Assembly (NCBI GenBank): GCA_016794785.1
Contig: JAEUHC010000010.1
Coordinates: 1-64,000, forward strand
DNA length: 64,000 nt
Direction: 5' to 3'
Source of the DNA: Opitutaceae bacterium
Lineage (GTDB): Bacteria > Verrucomicrobiota > Verrucomicrobiia > Opitutales > Opitutaceae
Under the pieces are notes generated by a model. It saw only the letters and a list, made by a program, of their open reading frames with translations. It did no database searches and had not been told where the DNA came from. A program made the position numbers and the translations under genes. This document shows, one piece after another, positions 8,874 through 17,790 of this stretch; the first letter of the stretch is position 1, and every line of letters begins with the position of its first letter.

Positions 8874-9352
8874 TTCAGGGCCGCCAAGCCGGCCGCGGCG
8901 ATCTGGCCGTCCTGCGCGGAGGTGACACCCGAGACGCCGATGGCGCCGACAATCTTGCCGCCGACGACGATCGGCAGGCCGCCCTCGAGCGGCAGCGCGC
9001 CCGGGAGTTTCAGGATGCGGAGGCCCTCGCCGCCCGCGGCCACCATGTCTTGAAACGCCTTGGTCGAACGGCGAAACGCCACGGAAGTGCGGGCCTTCTC
9101 CAAAGCGACTTCCACACTGCCGTATTGCGTCGAGTCGATCCGCTCAAAGGCCACGAGATGGCCGCCGGTGTCGACGATGGCGATGGCGACATTCCACTTG
9201 TTCTTCACCGCCTCGGCCTGGGCGGCGGCGAGGGCGCGCTTGGCCTCAGCGAGCGGGATGGGGGCGCCATAGTCCGGCGTGGGAGCTTGGGCGCGCAGCA
9301 CAGGGGCGAGCACGGCGAGGACGAGAGCGAGGAGAAGACGGGGAGTTTTCAT
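8870..9352 (-). CDS. Exported GlcG/HbpS family haem-binding-like protein
   Basis: The 160-residue product has a signal peptide (cleavage near VLRAQ). A complete GlcG/HbpS (DUF336) domain follows: the LAEAKRALAAAQAEA helix, the NVAIAIVDTGGHLVAFERID strand, a KARTSVAFRRST helix, and GGLPIVVGGKIVGAIGVSG near the end. Characterised relatives (HbpS) bind haem or act as redox sensors; others have no known role. It is the first gene of the minus-strand group that continues into the phosphoesterase by an ATGA overlap. Confidence 0.85.
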   Translation of the reverse strand: MKTPRLLLALVLAVLAPVLRAQAPTPDYGAPIPLAEAKRALAAAQAEAVKNKWNVAIAIVDTGGHLVAFERIDSTQYGSVEVALEKARTSVAFRRSTKAFQDMVAAGGEGLRILKLPGALPLEGGLPIVVGGKIVGAIGVSGVTSAQDGQIAAAGLAALK

Positions 9353-9432
9353 GATGGGATGGAAGTGCGGGTGCAGGCTAGGCGGCCGTCGCGGACATTG
9401 TCAGGGCGAAACATGCGCCCAGACCGCGAGTC

Positions 9433-9461
9433 TTCTAAGAAATCGCGCGATCACGCGTCAT
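9433..9461 (+). promoter_or_regulatory. Bipartite motif TTCTAAGAAA-N8-TCACGCGTCAT, copy 1
   Basis: Two exact blocks of 10 and 11 bases are separated by 8 bases and lie 13 bases upstream of the ATG at 9475. The same blocks with the same 8-base spacing lie upstream of the ATG at 56823. Conservation with fixed spacing suggests a promoter, operator or leader element; its nature is not known to me. Confidence 0.45.
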
Positions 9462-9474
9462 ATCGCCGAACCCC

Positions 9475-10014
9475 ATGAGCAAATTCTACCTCATCACGCC
9501 CCTCGCCGCGCTGGTGGTGTTTGCGACGGTGCAGCGTCGGCACGCGCACGAGTTCCACGCGCAGCAGGCGGAGCTTCGGCGCATCGCCACCGCCGCCCGC
9601 GAGGCGCGCGATCGCGAGCTGGAGGCCGCGCGCGACGCGGCGCGCGAAGCCGCCGTCGCCGCGCAGGAGCAGCGCCGCCGCGCCGTCGAAGAAAAAGCCC
9701 GCCTCGCCCTCGCCCAGCGCGAGGCCCGGGAGGAAGCCGTGCGCCAGCGCGATGCCGCCGAGCAGCAGGAGCGCGCCCTCCGCCGCCAGCTCGACACCCT
9801 GCGCGCGGAAATCGAATCCGAGAACCGGGCGCTCGCCACCGAACGCGAGAAAGTGCGCCAACTCGAACGGGAGAAGGCTGATCTCGACCAAGGGCTCGCG
9901 TTTGCCGGCTCGATGCAGGCCGCGCTCCATCGCGTGCGCGATGAGATCGAGGCCGCGGACGCACAGCGACGGATGGCGGGGAGCAACGCGAATCCGCCGC
10001 CGCCACGGCGCTGA
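9475..10014 (+). CDS. Membrane-anchored coiled-coil protein
   Basis: The 179-residue protein has a short N-terminal hydrophobic segment (FYLITPLAALVVFATV) that looks like an uncleaved anchor. About 130 residues of Ala/Arg/Glu-rich heptad sequence follow, a long helical coiled coil, and a Pro-rich end (NPPPPRR). No enzymatic motif is visible and the function is unknown. It is transcribed alone, between the divergent GlcG-like gene and the convergent SufT gene. The bipartite motif at 9433-9461 lies directly upstream. Confidence 0.7.
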   Translation: MSKFYLITPLAALVVFATVQRRHAHEFHAQQAELRRIATAAREARDRELEAARDAAREAAVAAQEQRRRAVEEKARLALAQREAREEAVRQRDAAEQQERALRRQLDTLRAEIESENRALATEREKVRQLEREKADLDQGLAFAGSMQAALHRVRDEIEAADAQRRMAGSNANPPPPRR

Positions 10015-10048
10015 AGCCCGAGGGCCCGCAAAAACCCGCCCCCCTCTC

Positions 10049-10582
10049 CTACTCCAGCCCCAGCGCCTTGCGCCCGGTCTCGGAGATCATCTGCGGCGTC
10101 CACTGCGGATCCCAGACGATGTGGACCCGCGCCGTCTCGACCGTGGGCAGCGCGGCGATCTTTTGCCGCGCATCCTCGGCAATCACGGGGCCCATGCCGC
10201 AGCCGGGTGCGGTGAGCGTCATCTTCACCTCAATCGCGCGCCCGCCGCCCGGCGCATCGCCAATCGCAAGATCGTAGATGAGGCCGAGGTCGACGATGTT
10301 CACCGGAATCTCCGGATCGAAGCAGGTTTTCAACGCAGCCCACACCGCCTGTTCGCTGAAGTCACCCGCCACCGCCGCGCCTTCGGCCACAGGCACGTAG
10401 CCGGCAATTGCGGAGGCGTTCTCGCGCGCGATGCGGTAGAGGCCGCGGTCGGTGCGCACGGTCACGTTGCCGCCGAGCGTCTGCACAATGAAGACCTCCG
10501 TGCCGCGCGCGAGCGTCGCGGCGTCGCCGGCGGGAATGAGCGTGGCCGGGACATCCCGGTCGAGGGTGTGGGTTTGCGCCAT
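10049..10582 (-). CDS. sufT: SufT-type iron-sulfur cluster assembly factor
   Basis: The 177-residue protein has an N-terminal SufT-specific part (VFIVQTLGGNVTVRTDRGLYRI) and a C-terminal MIP18/DUF59 domain from about residue 75. That domain contains CFDPEIPVNIVDLGLIYDL and the MTLTAPGCGMGP motif, whose Cys is the conserved functional residue. SufT proteins help mature Fe-S proteins in the cytosol. The gene starts 8 bases after the stop of sppA and is probably in one transcription unit with it. No other suf genes are in the window. Confidence 0.88.
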   Translation of the reverse strand: MAQTHTLDRDVPATLIPAGDAATLARGTEVFIVQTLGGNVTVRTDRGLYRIARENASAIAGYVPVAEGAAVAGDFSEQAVWAALKTCFDPEIPVNIVDLGLIYDLAIGDAPGGGRAIEVKMTLTAPGCGMGPVIAEDARQKIAALPTVETARVHIVWDPQWTPQMISETGRKALGLE

Positions 10583-10590
10583 GCCCGCAG

Positions 10591-12423
10591 TCAGCGGATC
10601 TGGAGCGAATACGGCAAGCGCGCGTAAATCCCCTGCGGATCGTTGAGCGCGCGGAGGGTCTTGAGCTCGCCCTCGATGCGCCGCGCGATCTCGGCGGCGA
10701 CGCCCTGGGCGCGCACCGCGCGGGGCGCCGCGTGCTCGAGCAATTCCTGGATCGCCTCCAGGAGTTCCTTCTGGCGCGGATATTCGGTGACGCGGTAGTT
10801 GCCACCGAGCCCGGCCTTCTCCGCGGCAAAGGCAATCGCGTCGTCGAGCCCGCCGATCTCATCGACGAGGCCGTTTTGCAACGCGTCGGCGCCGGACCAT
10901 ACGCGGCCCTGCGCGATGGCCTCGACGCCTTCGCGGGTAAGGCCACGCGCCTCGGCGACCTTGCCGATGAACTCGCCGTAGATCCAATCGACCATGCGCT
11001 GGAGCACGGCGAGTTCCTCCGGAGTCTTGGGCCGCGAGATGGTGAGCGCGTCGGCAAACTTGCCGGTCTTCACGCTGTCGAAGGTCACGCCGAAATCGTT
11101 GGCGAGTTTCTTCACGTCGAATTGCAGGCCGAAGACCCCGATCGAGCCGGTGATGGTCGTGGATTCGGCAAAGATGCGGTCGCCATACGCGGCGATCCAG
11201 TAGCCACCTGAGGCCGCGTAGGAGCCCATCGAGACGACGACGGGCTTCACTTTCTTGGTCAGGCGGACCTCGCGGCCGATGACTTCGGACGCGGTGGCGC
11301 TGCCGCCCGGGCTATTGATGCGCAGGACAACGGCCTTCACATTTTCATCCTGCCGCAGCTTGCGCAGCTCGCGGGAAAACTTCGATCCGCCGACCTCGCC
11401 AGTCTCGCCCTCTCCATCGACGATCTCGCCCTCGGCATAGACGATCGCGATGCGGCCGCGGCCGGAGCCGGAGGAGGAAGACCCCTTGTCCTTCCGGCGG
11501 GGACCGTCGGCCACATCCTTGGCCTGCTTCGCGTAGTCGGTAAGGGCGATCTGCTTGAACGCTTCCTTGGTGCCGGCGCGGCCGGTCAGGGCCTTGAGCG
11601 TGTCGTAAACTTCGTCGCGGTAGGCTATGCGGTCGATGAGGCCGCCGGCCTTGGCGGCCTCGGCGCGGATGAGGCCCTCGGCATCGACGGTCGCTTGGAT
11701 TTTCTCCGGCGTGAGATCGCGGCCGGGGGCGATGTCGCCGAGCAGACCGCCCCAGATGTCGTTGAGGAGCTTCTGCACCTCCTCGCGGTTCTCGGGGCTC
11801 ATGTCGCGGCGGATGAAAGGTTCGACGGCGGACTTGTATTTGCCAACCCGCGTGACCTGCACGCCTATGCCGAATTTCTCGAAGGTGCCGGCGTAGAACA
11901 TCGGTTCGCTGGCCAGACCCGGCATGATGATCATGCCGTAAGGATCGAGGGCGAGTTCGCCGGCGATGGACGCGAGGTAGTAGCTGCGGGTGGTGGCGTG
12001 GGTGAGGTAGGCGGCGATGGGCTTGCCGGCGGCCTTGAAGTCGGCGAGCGCGCCACGGACCTCCTTGAGCGCCGCGTAGCCGGAGCCGAAGGCCGCGGGC
12101 GAGAGTTCGCCGGTGATATAGACGCCGGCGATGCGATCGTCGTGGGCCGCCGCGTGCAGCGCTCGCGTGATGGTGCGCAGCTGAAGCGTTTCGCCCCCGC
12201 CGCCAAACGGGCCGAAATCCACCGGGGGCGGCGCATCGGAGATGTTGGCCGAAAGATCGAACACAAGGTAGGCGCCCCGCTCGACCGTCGGCGCGCTCTT
12301 CTCCATCGAGCCGCCGAGCGACGCCATGGCGGCCAAGAACCCGATGAACAGCAGGAAGCCGAAGACGGAGAACAGCACGAGCGCCGCGAGCGCCCCGAGC
12401 ATCGACGTGAAAAAGTTCTTCAT
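10591..12423 (-). CDS. sppA: Signal peptide peptidase SppA (long, two-domain type)
   Basis: The 610-residue protein has an N-terminal membrane anchor (about 10-35) and tandem ClpP/crotonase-fold peptidase domains, as in the 67-kDa SppA class. The general base is probably K197 in the GKYKSAVEPF motif of the N-terminal domain. The nucleophile is S405 in YAASGGYWIAAYGD of the C-terminal domain, preceded by the INSPGGSATASE oxyanion region. Between the domains a Ser/Gly-rich linker lies near 312-322. SppA degrades cleaved signal peptides in the membrane. It is followed by sufT after 8 bases. Confidence 0.93.
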   Translation of the reverse strand: MKNFFTSMLGALAALVLFSVFGFLLFIGFLAAMASLGGSMEKSAPTVERGAYLVFDLSANISDAPPPVDFGPFGGGGETLQLRTITRALHAAAHDDRIAGVYITGELSPAAFGSGYAALKEVRGALADFKAAGKPIAAYLTHATTRSYYLASIAGELALDPYGMIIMPGLASEPMFYAGTFEKFGIGVQVTRVGKYKSAVEPFIRRDMSPENREEVQKLLNDIWGGLLGDIAPGRDLTPEKIQATVDAEGLIRAEAAKAGGLIDRIAYRDEVYDTLKALTGRAGTKEAFKQIALTDYAKQAKDVADGPRRKDKGSSSSGSGRGRIAIVYAEGEIVDGEGETGEVGGSKFSRELRKLRQDENVKAVVLRINSPGGSATASEVIGREVRLTKKVKPVVVSMGSYAASGGYWIAAYGDRIFAESTTITGSIGVFGLQFDVKKLANDFGVTFDSVKTGKFADALTISRPKTPEELAVLQRMVDWIYGEFIGKVAEARGLTREGVEAIAQGRVWSGADALQNGLVDEIGGLDDAIAFAAEKAGLGGNYRVTEYPRQKELLEAIQELLEHAAPRAVRAQGVAAEIARRIEGELKTLRALNDPQGIYARLPYSLQIR

Positions 12424-12531
12424 AGCGTGGCGCGGACGCTAGTCGCTTTCGGACGTTGCACCAGACGAAAGGCCGCCCCCGCAGAATGTCCTAACCCCAT
12501 CGGCGCTTGTTACGATTAGTTGAGGTAACAT

Positions 12532-14085
12532 ATGAGCGCCCCCTCCACTGACTCGTTGCGCCCGCTGCCCTTTGCCCCCAAGACCGCGCCTGCCATGAGC
12601 GAGAAACCTGAGCTACTCACCACGAACCGCAAGGCGCTCACCATCAATCTCGACGCGCAGAAATACGGCACGTTCGCCGAGATCGGCGCGGGCCAGGAGG
12701 TCGCCCGGGTGTTTTTCCAGGCCGGCGCGGCCTCGCAGACCATCGCCAAGACGATCTCGGCCTACGACATGACGTTCAGCGACGCCATCTACGGCAAGGC
12801 CCCGCGCTACGTCTCGCGCGAACGCCTCGGCATGATGCTCGGGCACGAATACGATCTGCTCATCGAGCGCCTCGGGCCTGCGCGCGGCGAAAGCTCCACC
12901 TTCTTCGTTTTTGCCGACACCGTCGCCACCAAAGGTTTCAAGGGCATAGGCGACGCGCATGGCTGGATGGGAGTCCGCTTCCAGACGGAACCGGGCGGCC
13001 CCCCGAGCGAGGTGCTCGTTCATGTCCGCATGTGGGACAAGGATGCCCTCCTCGAGCAGGAGGCCCTCGGCATCGCCGGCACCAATCTCATCTACGCCGC
13101 CTTCTACCACCGCGAGGACCCGCGGCGTTTCATCGAGTCGTTGGCCGACAATCTCGGCACCGACCGCATCGAGATCGACATGCTGAAGTTCTCGGGCCCG
13201 GCCTTCGAGGGCTACGACAACCGCATCATGGCCCTGCACCTCGTGCAGGTCGGCCTCACCAACGCCGTGATGTTCGCCCCGACCGGCGAAGTCCTCCAGC
13301 CTTCAGAGGCGCTCTACAAAAAAGCCATCCTCGTCGAGCGCGGCAGCTTCCGCCCGGTCACCCACGTCAACATCGACATGCTCAACTGCGCCACCGCGCA
13401 GTTCGTCCAAGAGCCGGCCGTGAAAGGCAAGGACGTCGTCGTGCTCATGGAGATCACGATGAACAACCTGCTCTCCTCAGGCTCGCTCGACATGCGGGAT
13501 TTCCTCGAGCGCGTCGATCAGCTCGGCGAGCTCGGCCTGACCGCGATCATCTCAAACTATTCCGAATACTACCGGCTCACCTCCTACTTCCGCCGCTACA
13601 CCAAGGAGATGATCGGCGTGGCGATGGGCATCAACAACCTCCTCGAGATCTTCAACGAGAAGTATTACGAGAACCTCGAGGGCGGCATCCTTGAATCCTT
13701 CGGCCGGCTCTTCCGCCATGCGGTGCGGCTCTATATCTATCCGATGCGGCAGGACGCCTACGACCGCTACATCGCCCAGGCCGCGCCCCACGCCAACGTG
13801 GACCACGCCTTCGCCTCCAACGTCCTCATCACGGCCAAGAACGCCCAGGTCGCCGTCCACCTCCGCAACCTCTACGCCCATCTCCTCGAGAACCACTCCA
13901 TCACCTGCATCGTCGGCTTCGACGAGCAGGTGCTCGGCGTCTTCTCGCGCGACGTGCTCAGTCGCATCCGCGACGGTGATCCGGCTTGGGAGCAGATGGT
14001 CCCCGCCAGCGTGGCCGCCGCGATCAAGCGTCGCCGCCTCTTCGGCTACACGGGCGACAAGACGAAGCTGCCCGCGGCAAGCTGA
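12532..14085 (+). CDS. Conserved cytosolic protein of unknown function
   Basis: The 517-residue protein has no signal peptide and no membrane segment. It is compact throughout, with conserved-looking blocks such as YGTFAEIGAGQEVARVFFQAG, AHGWMGVRFQ, ILVERGSFRPVTHVNIDML and MGINNLLEIFNEKYYENLEGG. I recall that relatives in Verrucomicrobiota carry the automatic name TonB-dependent receptor, but nothing here supports an outer-membrane barrel. A good ribosome binding site (GAGGT at 12522-12526, five bases before ATG) supports this start; most other genes in the window lack one. ATG 12595 is a possible alternative. The function is not assigned. Confidence 0.8.
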   Translation: MSAPSTDSLRPLPFAPKTAPAMSEKPELLTTNRKALTINLDAQKYGTFAEIGAGQEVARVFFQAGAASQTIAKTISAYDMTFSDAIYGKAPRYVSRERLGMMLGHEYDLLIERLGPARGESSTFFVFADTVATKGFKGIGDAHGWMGVRFQTEPGGPPSEVLVHVRMWDKDALLEQEALGIAGTNLIYAAFYHREDPRRFIESLADNLGTDRIEIDMLKFSGPAFEGYDNRIMALHLVQVGLTNAVMFAPTGEVLQPSEALYKKAILVERGSFRPVTHVNIDMLNCATAQFVQEPAVKGKDVVVLMEITMNNLLSSGSLDMRDFLERVDQLGELGLTAIISNYSEYYRLTSYFRRYTKEMIGVAMGINNLLEIFNEKYYENLEGGILESFGRLFRHAVRLYIYPMRQDAYDRYIAQAAPHANVDHAFASNVLITAKNAQVAVHLRNLYAHLLENHSITCIVGFDEQVLGVFSRDVLSRIRDGDPAWEQMVPASVAAAIKRRRLFGYTGDKTKLPAAS

Positions 14086-14181
14086 AGCAGGCTGCACCAA
14101 TCGGGTGGCCCGGCTCAGGAGAGCCGGGACCAAGCCGCATCGCAGCGTTGGCAAACCGCCTCGCGTTCTCATCGTGGCGCC

Positions 14182-14856
<675 letters not shown>

Positions 14857-14910
14857 GAAATTTTCCGTGTCTTCCGCGGGTTACCTCGGCAATTTCCGCG
14901 GCTCGTCCAC

Positions 14911-15765
14911 ATGCGCTTCCACAAATACCACGCCCTCGGCAACGACTACATCGTCCTCGATCCGCGCGATTTTCCCGCGTGGTCGCCCGCGCCCACCGTC
15001 GGCCAGATCCGCGTCGTGTGCCACCGGAACTTCGGCGTCGGCTCCGACGGCATCCTCTGGGGCCCGCTGCCCTCCAAGCAGAGCGAGTTCGGCCTGCGCA
15101 TCTTCAACCCGGATGGCTCGGAGGCCGAGAAATCAGGCAACGGCCTGCGCATCTTCTCCCGCTACCTCTGGGACCAGCAGCTCGTGAAGCAGCCCAACTT
15201 CACCATCGAGACCCTCGGCGGCCATGTGCAGGTCGCGATCAAGGACGGGGGCCAGCTCCTCACCATCGCGATGGGCAACGTCAGTTTCTCATCCGAAAAA
15301 ATCCCCGTCACGGGCGCGCCCCGCGAGGTCTTGAACGAGAAAATCAAGATCCTCGACCGCGAGTTCACGTTCTGCGCCGCCACCATCGGCAATCCCCACT
15401 GCGTGCTGCCGATGGACGACATCTCGCCCGAGCTCGCGCACAAATACGGCCCGCACCTCGAGACCCATCCGAATTTCCCGCGCAAGACCAACGTGCAGTT
15501 CCTCCGCGTGCTCGACCGGAAGAATATCCAGATCGAGATCTGGGAGCGCGGCGCCGGCTACACACTCGCCTCGGGCAGCAGCTCCAGCGCCGCCGCCGCC
15601 GTGGCCCACAAACTCGGCCTCGTCGATCGCGACCTCACCGTCCACATGCCCGGCGGCCAGATCGGCATCGGGATCGGCGACGGCTTCTCGATTATGATGA
15701 CCGGCACGGTGAACAAGGTCGCCGAGGGCACCATGCACCCGGAGCTGTTTGCCGTGAAGGTCTGA
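14911..15765 (+). CDS. dapF: DapF-like epimerase with both catalytic Cys replaced by Ser
   Basis: The 284-residue protein has the complete two-lobe DapF fold: FHKYHALGNDYIVLD at the N-terminus, FNPDGSEAEKSGNGLRIF, and WERGAGYTLASGSSSSAAAA. Classical DapF interconverts LL- and meso-diaminopimelate for lysine and peptidoglycan, using two cysteines in the xxCGNGxR and ACGTGA motifs. Here these positions are S75 and S221. The rest of the substrate pocket (N11, E211 region) looks intact. It may be a divergent but functional epimerase or a related isomerase of other substrate range. It is the only dapF-like gene in the window. Confidence 0.8.
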   Translation: MRFHKYHALGNDYIVLDPRDFPAWSPAPTVGQIRVVCHRNFGVGSDGILWGPLPSKQSEFGLRIFNPDGSEAEKSGNGLRIFSRYLWDQQLVKQPNFTIETLGGHVQVAIKDGGQLLTIAMGNVSFSSEKIPVTGAPREVLNEKIKILDREFTFCAATIGNPHCVLPMDDISPELAHKYGPHLETHPNFPRKTNVQFLRVLDRKNIQIEIWERGAGYTLASGSSSSAAAAVAHKLGLVDRDLTVHMPGGQIGIGIGDGFSIMMTGTVNKVAEGTMHPELFAVKV

Positions 15766-15776
15766 GACTGGCCGCC

Positions 15777-15869
15777 ATGCCGTTTGCGACCACCAAGCGC
15801 GAGCGGGTCGCCCTCGCGCTCCTCGCCCTCCTGATCGTGCTGGGCCTGATTGGCTTCGCCGTGCTCTGA
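15777..15869 (+). CDS. Possible 30-residue single-span membrane peptide
   Basis: A short open frame begins 11 bases after the dapF stop and encodes a charged N-terminus (TTKRER) followed by about 20 hydrophobic residues rich in Leu, Ala and Ile (VALALLALLIVLGLIGFAVL). This layout fits a small inner-membrane peptide. No similarity is known to me, and the frame may be fortuitous. Position and strand suggest cotranscription with dapF. Confidence 0.4.
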   Translation: MPFATTKRERVALALLALLIVLGLIGFAVL

Positions 15870-16043
15870 ACCGTCCGGAGGGACCGCTCAAAAATACGCC
15901 TCGCCAAGACCGCCCCACCTGCATCCCCTTTGGCCTCGCGCCCGTATGATTGGGAAATGTCCTCCTTCTTGTCCTGCCTTTCTCCCGGCCTCCTCGCGGT
16001 GGCAGGGCGGGACATGGCGCCAGCCGGAGGTCACCGCAACCGC

Positions 16044-16646
16044 ATGACGATGCCGGCCCCCACCGCGCCCCGGCCGCCGGACGAGCGTCAGCAAATCGAC
16101 GCCGCCCTCGTGCAGCGCATGGCCGCCGGCGAGCGCGCCGCCCTCGGCGATCTTTACGACCGCTTTTCCGGCCCGCTGCTCGGTGCCGCCCAGCAAATCC
16201 TCCGCGATTCCGCCGAGGCGCAGGATGTGGTCCACGATGCCTTTGTCACGATGTGGGAGAAGGCCGGCACCTTCGATTTCACCCGCGGCAGCGCCTTCGC
16301 CTGGGCCGTCACCTTGGTCCGCAACCGCGCCATCGACCGCGTGCGCATGAAGCGCCGCCGCTCGGAGCTTCTCGACGGCGCCGCTCCGGCCGACCTCGGC
16401 TATCAGGAATCCGGCGGTGAAGCCACCGGACACGAGACCGTCGCCCTCGGCGAGGAAGCCCGCGCCGTCCGCGCCGCCGTCGCCAGCCTCCCGCTTGAAC
16501 AACAGCGCGCCGTGGAACTCGCTTTCTTCGGCGGTCTCACGCAAGAGGAGATTGCCCGCAAGCTCGCCGCCCCCCTCGGCACCGTGAAGGCCCGCATCCG
16601 CCGCGGCCTGCTCAAACTCCGCGACTCGCTCGCGGTCCGGCCATGA
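16044..16646 (+). CDS. ECF-type sigma factor paired with anti-sigma factor
   Basis: The product is about 200 residues from ATG 16044; an in-frame ATG at 15930 would add 38 unconvincing residues. Region 2 contains LGDLYDRFSGPLLGAAQQIL, DSAEAQDVVHDAFVTMWEKA and FAWAVTLVRNRAIDRVRMKRRR. Region 4 contains LPLEQQRAVELAFFGGLTQEEIARKL and GTVKARIRRGLLKLRD. This is the SigK-like ECF group normally held by RskA-type anti-sigma factors, which agrees with the next gene overlapping by four bases (ATGA). It probably responds to an envelope or redox signal; that part is inference. Confidence 0.9.
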   Translation: MTMPAPTAPRPPDERQQIDAALVQRMAAGERAALGDLYDRFSGPLLGAAQQILRDSAEAQDVVHDAFVTMWEKAGTFDFTRGSAFAWAVTLVRNRAIDRVRMKRRRSELLDGAAPADLGYQESGGEATGHETVALGEEARAVRAAVASLPLEQQRAVELAFFGGLTQEEIARKLAAPLGTVKARIRRGLLKLRDSLAVRP

Positions 16647-17653
16647 TCGACGAACGCCACGAAGAACTCGCCGCGCTCCACGCCCTCGACCTGCTCGAAG
16701 GCGAGGAACGCGCCGCCTTCGAACGCGCCCTCGCCGCCGATCCGGCGTTGCAGACGCTGGTGCGCGAGCTGCGCGAAGCCTCCGCCTCCCTCGCCCACTC
16801 CGCTCCGGCCGCTCCCGCGCCCGACGCGCTCAAGGCCCGCATCCTAGCCAGCATCGAGCGCACAGGGAAAACCGCGCCCGCCGCCGCGCCGGACAACGTG
16901 ATCCGGCCCGGCTTCGGCGTCTGGCAGATTCTCCCGTGGGCGGCCGCCGCGTGCTTCGGCCTCTGCGCCGTCTGGCTCGGCCAGCGCGCCTCGACCGCCG
17001 AGAGCCAGATCGTTGCGCTGCGCAACGAGCAGACGCTCACGAAGGTCTCGCTCCAGACTGCCCTCCAGCAGCTCGAAATCGATCGCCTCGTGTCGGCCAA
17101 GGCGATCGAGGAGACGACCCAAAAGCTCGCCGCCGCCACTTCTGATCTCGGCGCCGCCCGCACGCAGCTCGCCGCCCGCGATACGGAAGTCGCGACCCTC
17201 ACCGGGCGCATCGCCGCGCTCACGGAGAGTTCCACGACCTTCGAGCGCCAGCTCACCGATTCCCGCCAGCAGATCGCCCGCCTCACCGAGGATCTCCGTG
17301 TGCAGGGCGACATCGCGCGCTACCAGGTCACCGCGCTGGTCTCCATGCTCGAGGGCGCGCCCAAGGCCGTGGCCGCCGCCGTCTGGGATCCCACGAAGCA
17401 AGAAGGCGTGCTGAAGGTTGAAAAACTTCCCGCCCTCCTGCCCAGCCAGGATTACCAGCTCTGGGTCGTCGATCCGCAGTATCCCAATCCCGTGGATGGC
17501 GGAGTCTTCACCGTCGATCCCGAGACGGGCACGCGAAAGATCTCGTTCAAGGCCAAGCAACCCATCAGCTCCGTCGCGGCCTTTGCCGTCACCTTGGAGC
17601 GCAAGGGCGGCGTGCCCAAGGCCGAGGGTCCGTTCGTGCTCCTCGGCAAATAG
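16643..17653 (+). CDS. RskA-type anti-sigma factor with long coiled coil
   Basis: The 336-residue protein begins with an anti-sigma domain (HEELAALHALDLLEGEERAAFERAL) that would bind the upstream sigma factor. A transmembrane helix follows near residues 93-110 (WQILPWAAAACFGLCAVWLG), then about 115 residues of heptad-rich coiled coil. The C-terminal RskA domain contains AAAVWDPTKQEGVLKVEKLP and YQLWVVDPQYPNPVDGG. The sensor part should lie in the periplasm. The inserted coiled coil makes it longer than the usual 230-250-residue RskA. Translation is coupled to the sigma factor by an ATGA overlap. Confidence 0.88.
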   Translation: MIDERHEELAALHALDLLEGEERAAFERALAADPALQTLVRELREASASLAHSAPAAPAPDALKARILASIERTGKTAPAAAPDNVIRPGFGVWQILPWAAAACFGLCAVWLGQRASTAESQIVALRNEQTLTKVSLQTALQQLEIDRLVSAKAIEETTQKLAAATSDLGAARTQLAARDTEVATLTGRIAALTESSTTFERQLTDSRQQIARLTEDLRVQGDIARYQVTALVSMLEGAPKAVAAAVWDPTKQEGVLKVEKLPALLPSQDYQLWVVDPQYPNPVDGGVFTVDPETGTRKISFKAKQPISSVAAFAVTLERKGGVPKAEGPFVLLGK

Positions 17654-17656
17654 ATG

Positions 17657-17736
17657 GGGCTCGCTCTATGAGCGAGCCTGAGTTCCAGCCTGCGAATCGC
17701 CCTGCAACCCAGGCCCGCTCGGGGAGCAGGCCGCAC
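17657..17736. repeat. Extragenic repeat, family D copy 1
   Basis: The string GTTCCAGCCTGCGAATCGCCCTGCAACCC-like core (17691-17719) is, in reverse complement, nearly the same as 62311-62341. Flanking short inverted repeats (GGGCTCGC...GCGAGCC) give a compound stem-loop. It fills the gap between the anti-sigma gene and fabV. Confidence 0.6.
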
Positions 17737-17790
17737 CCTCGCAAAACCACACTTGCCACTCGCACGCGCCGCGCGGAATCATCCCGGCGC

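Noticed and set aside
12532..14085. TonB-dependent receptor as a name for this gene
   Set aside because: No signal peptide, plug motif, TonB box or C-terminal barrel strand is visible; left as an unknown cytosolic protein.
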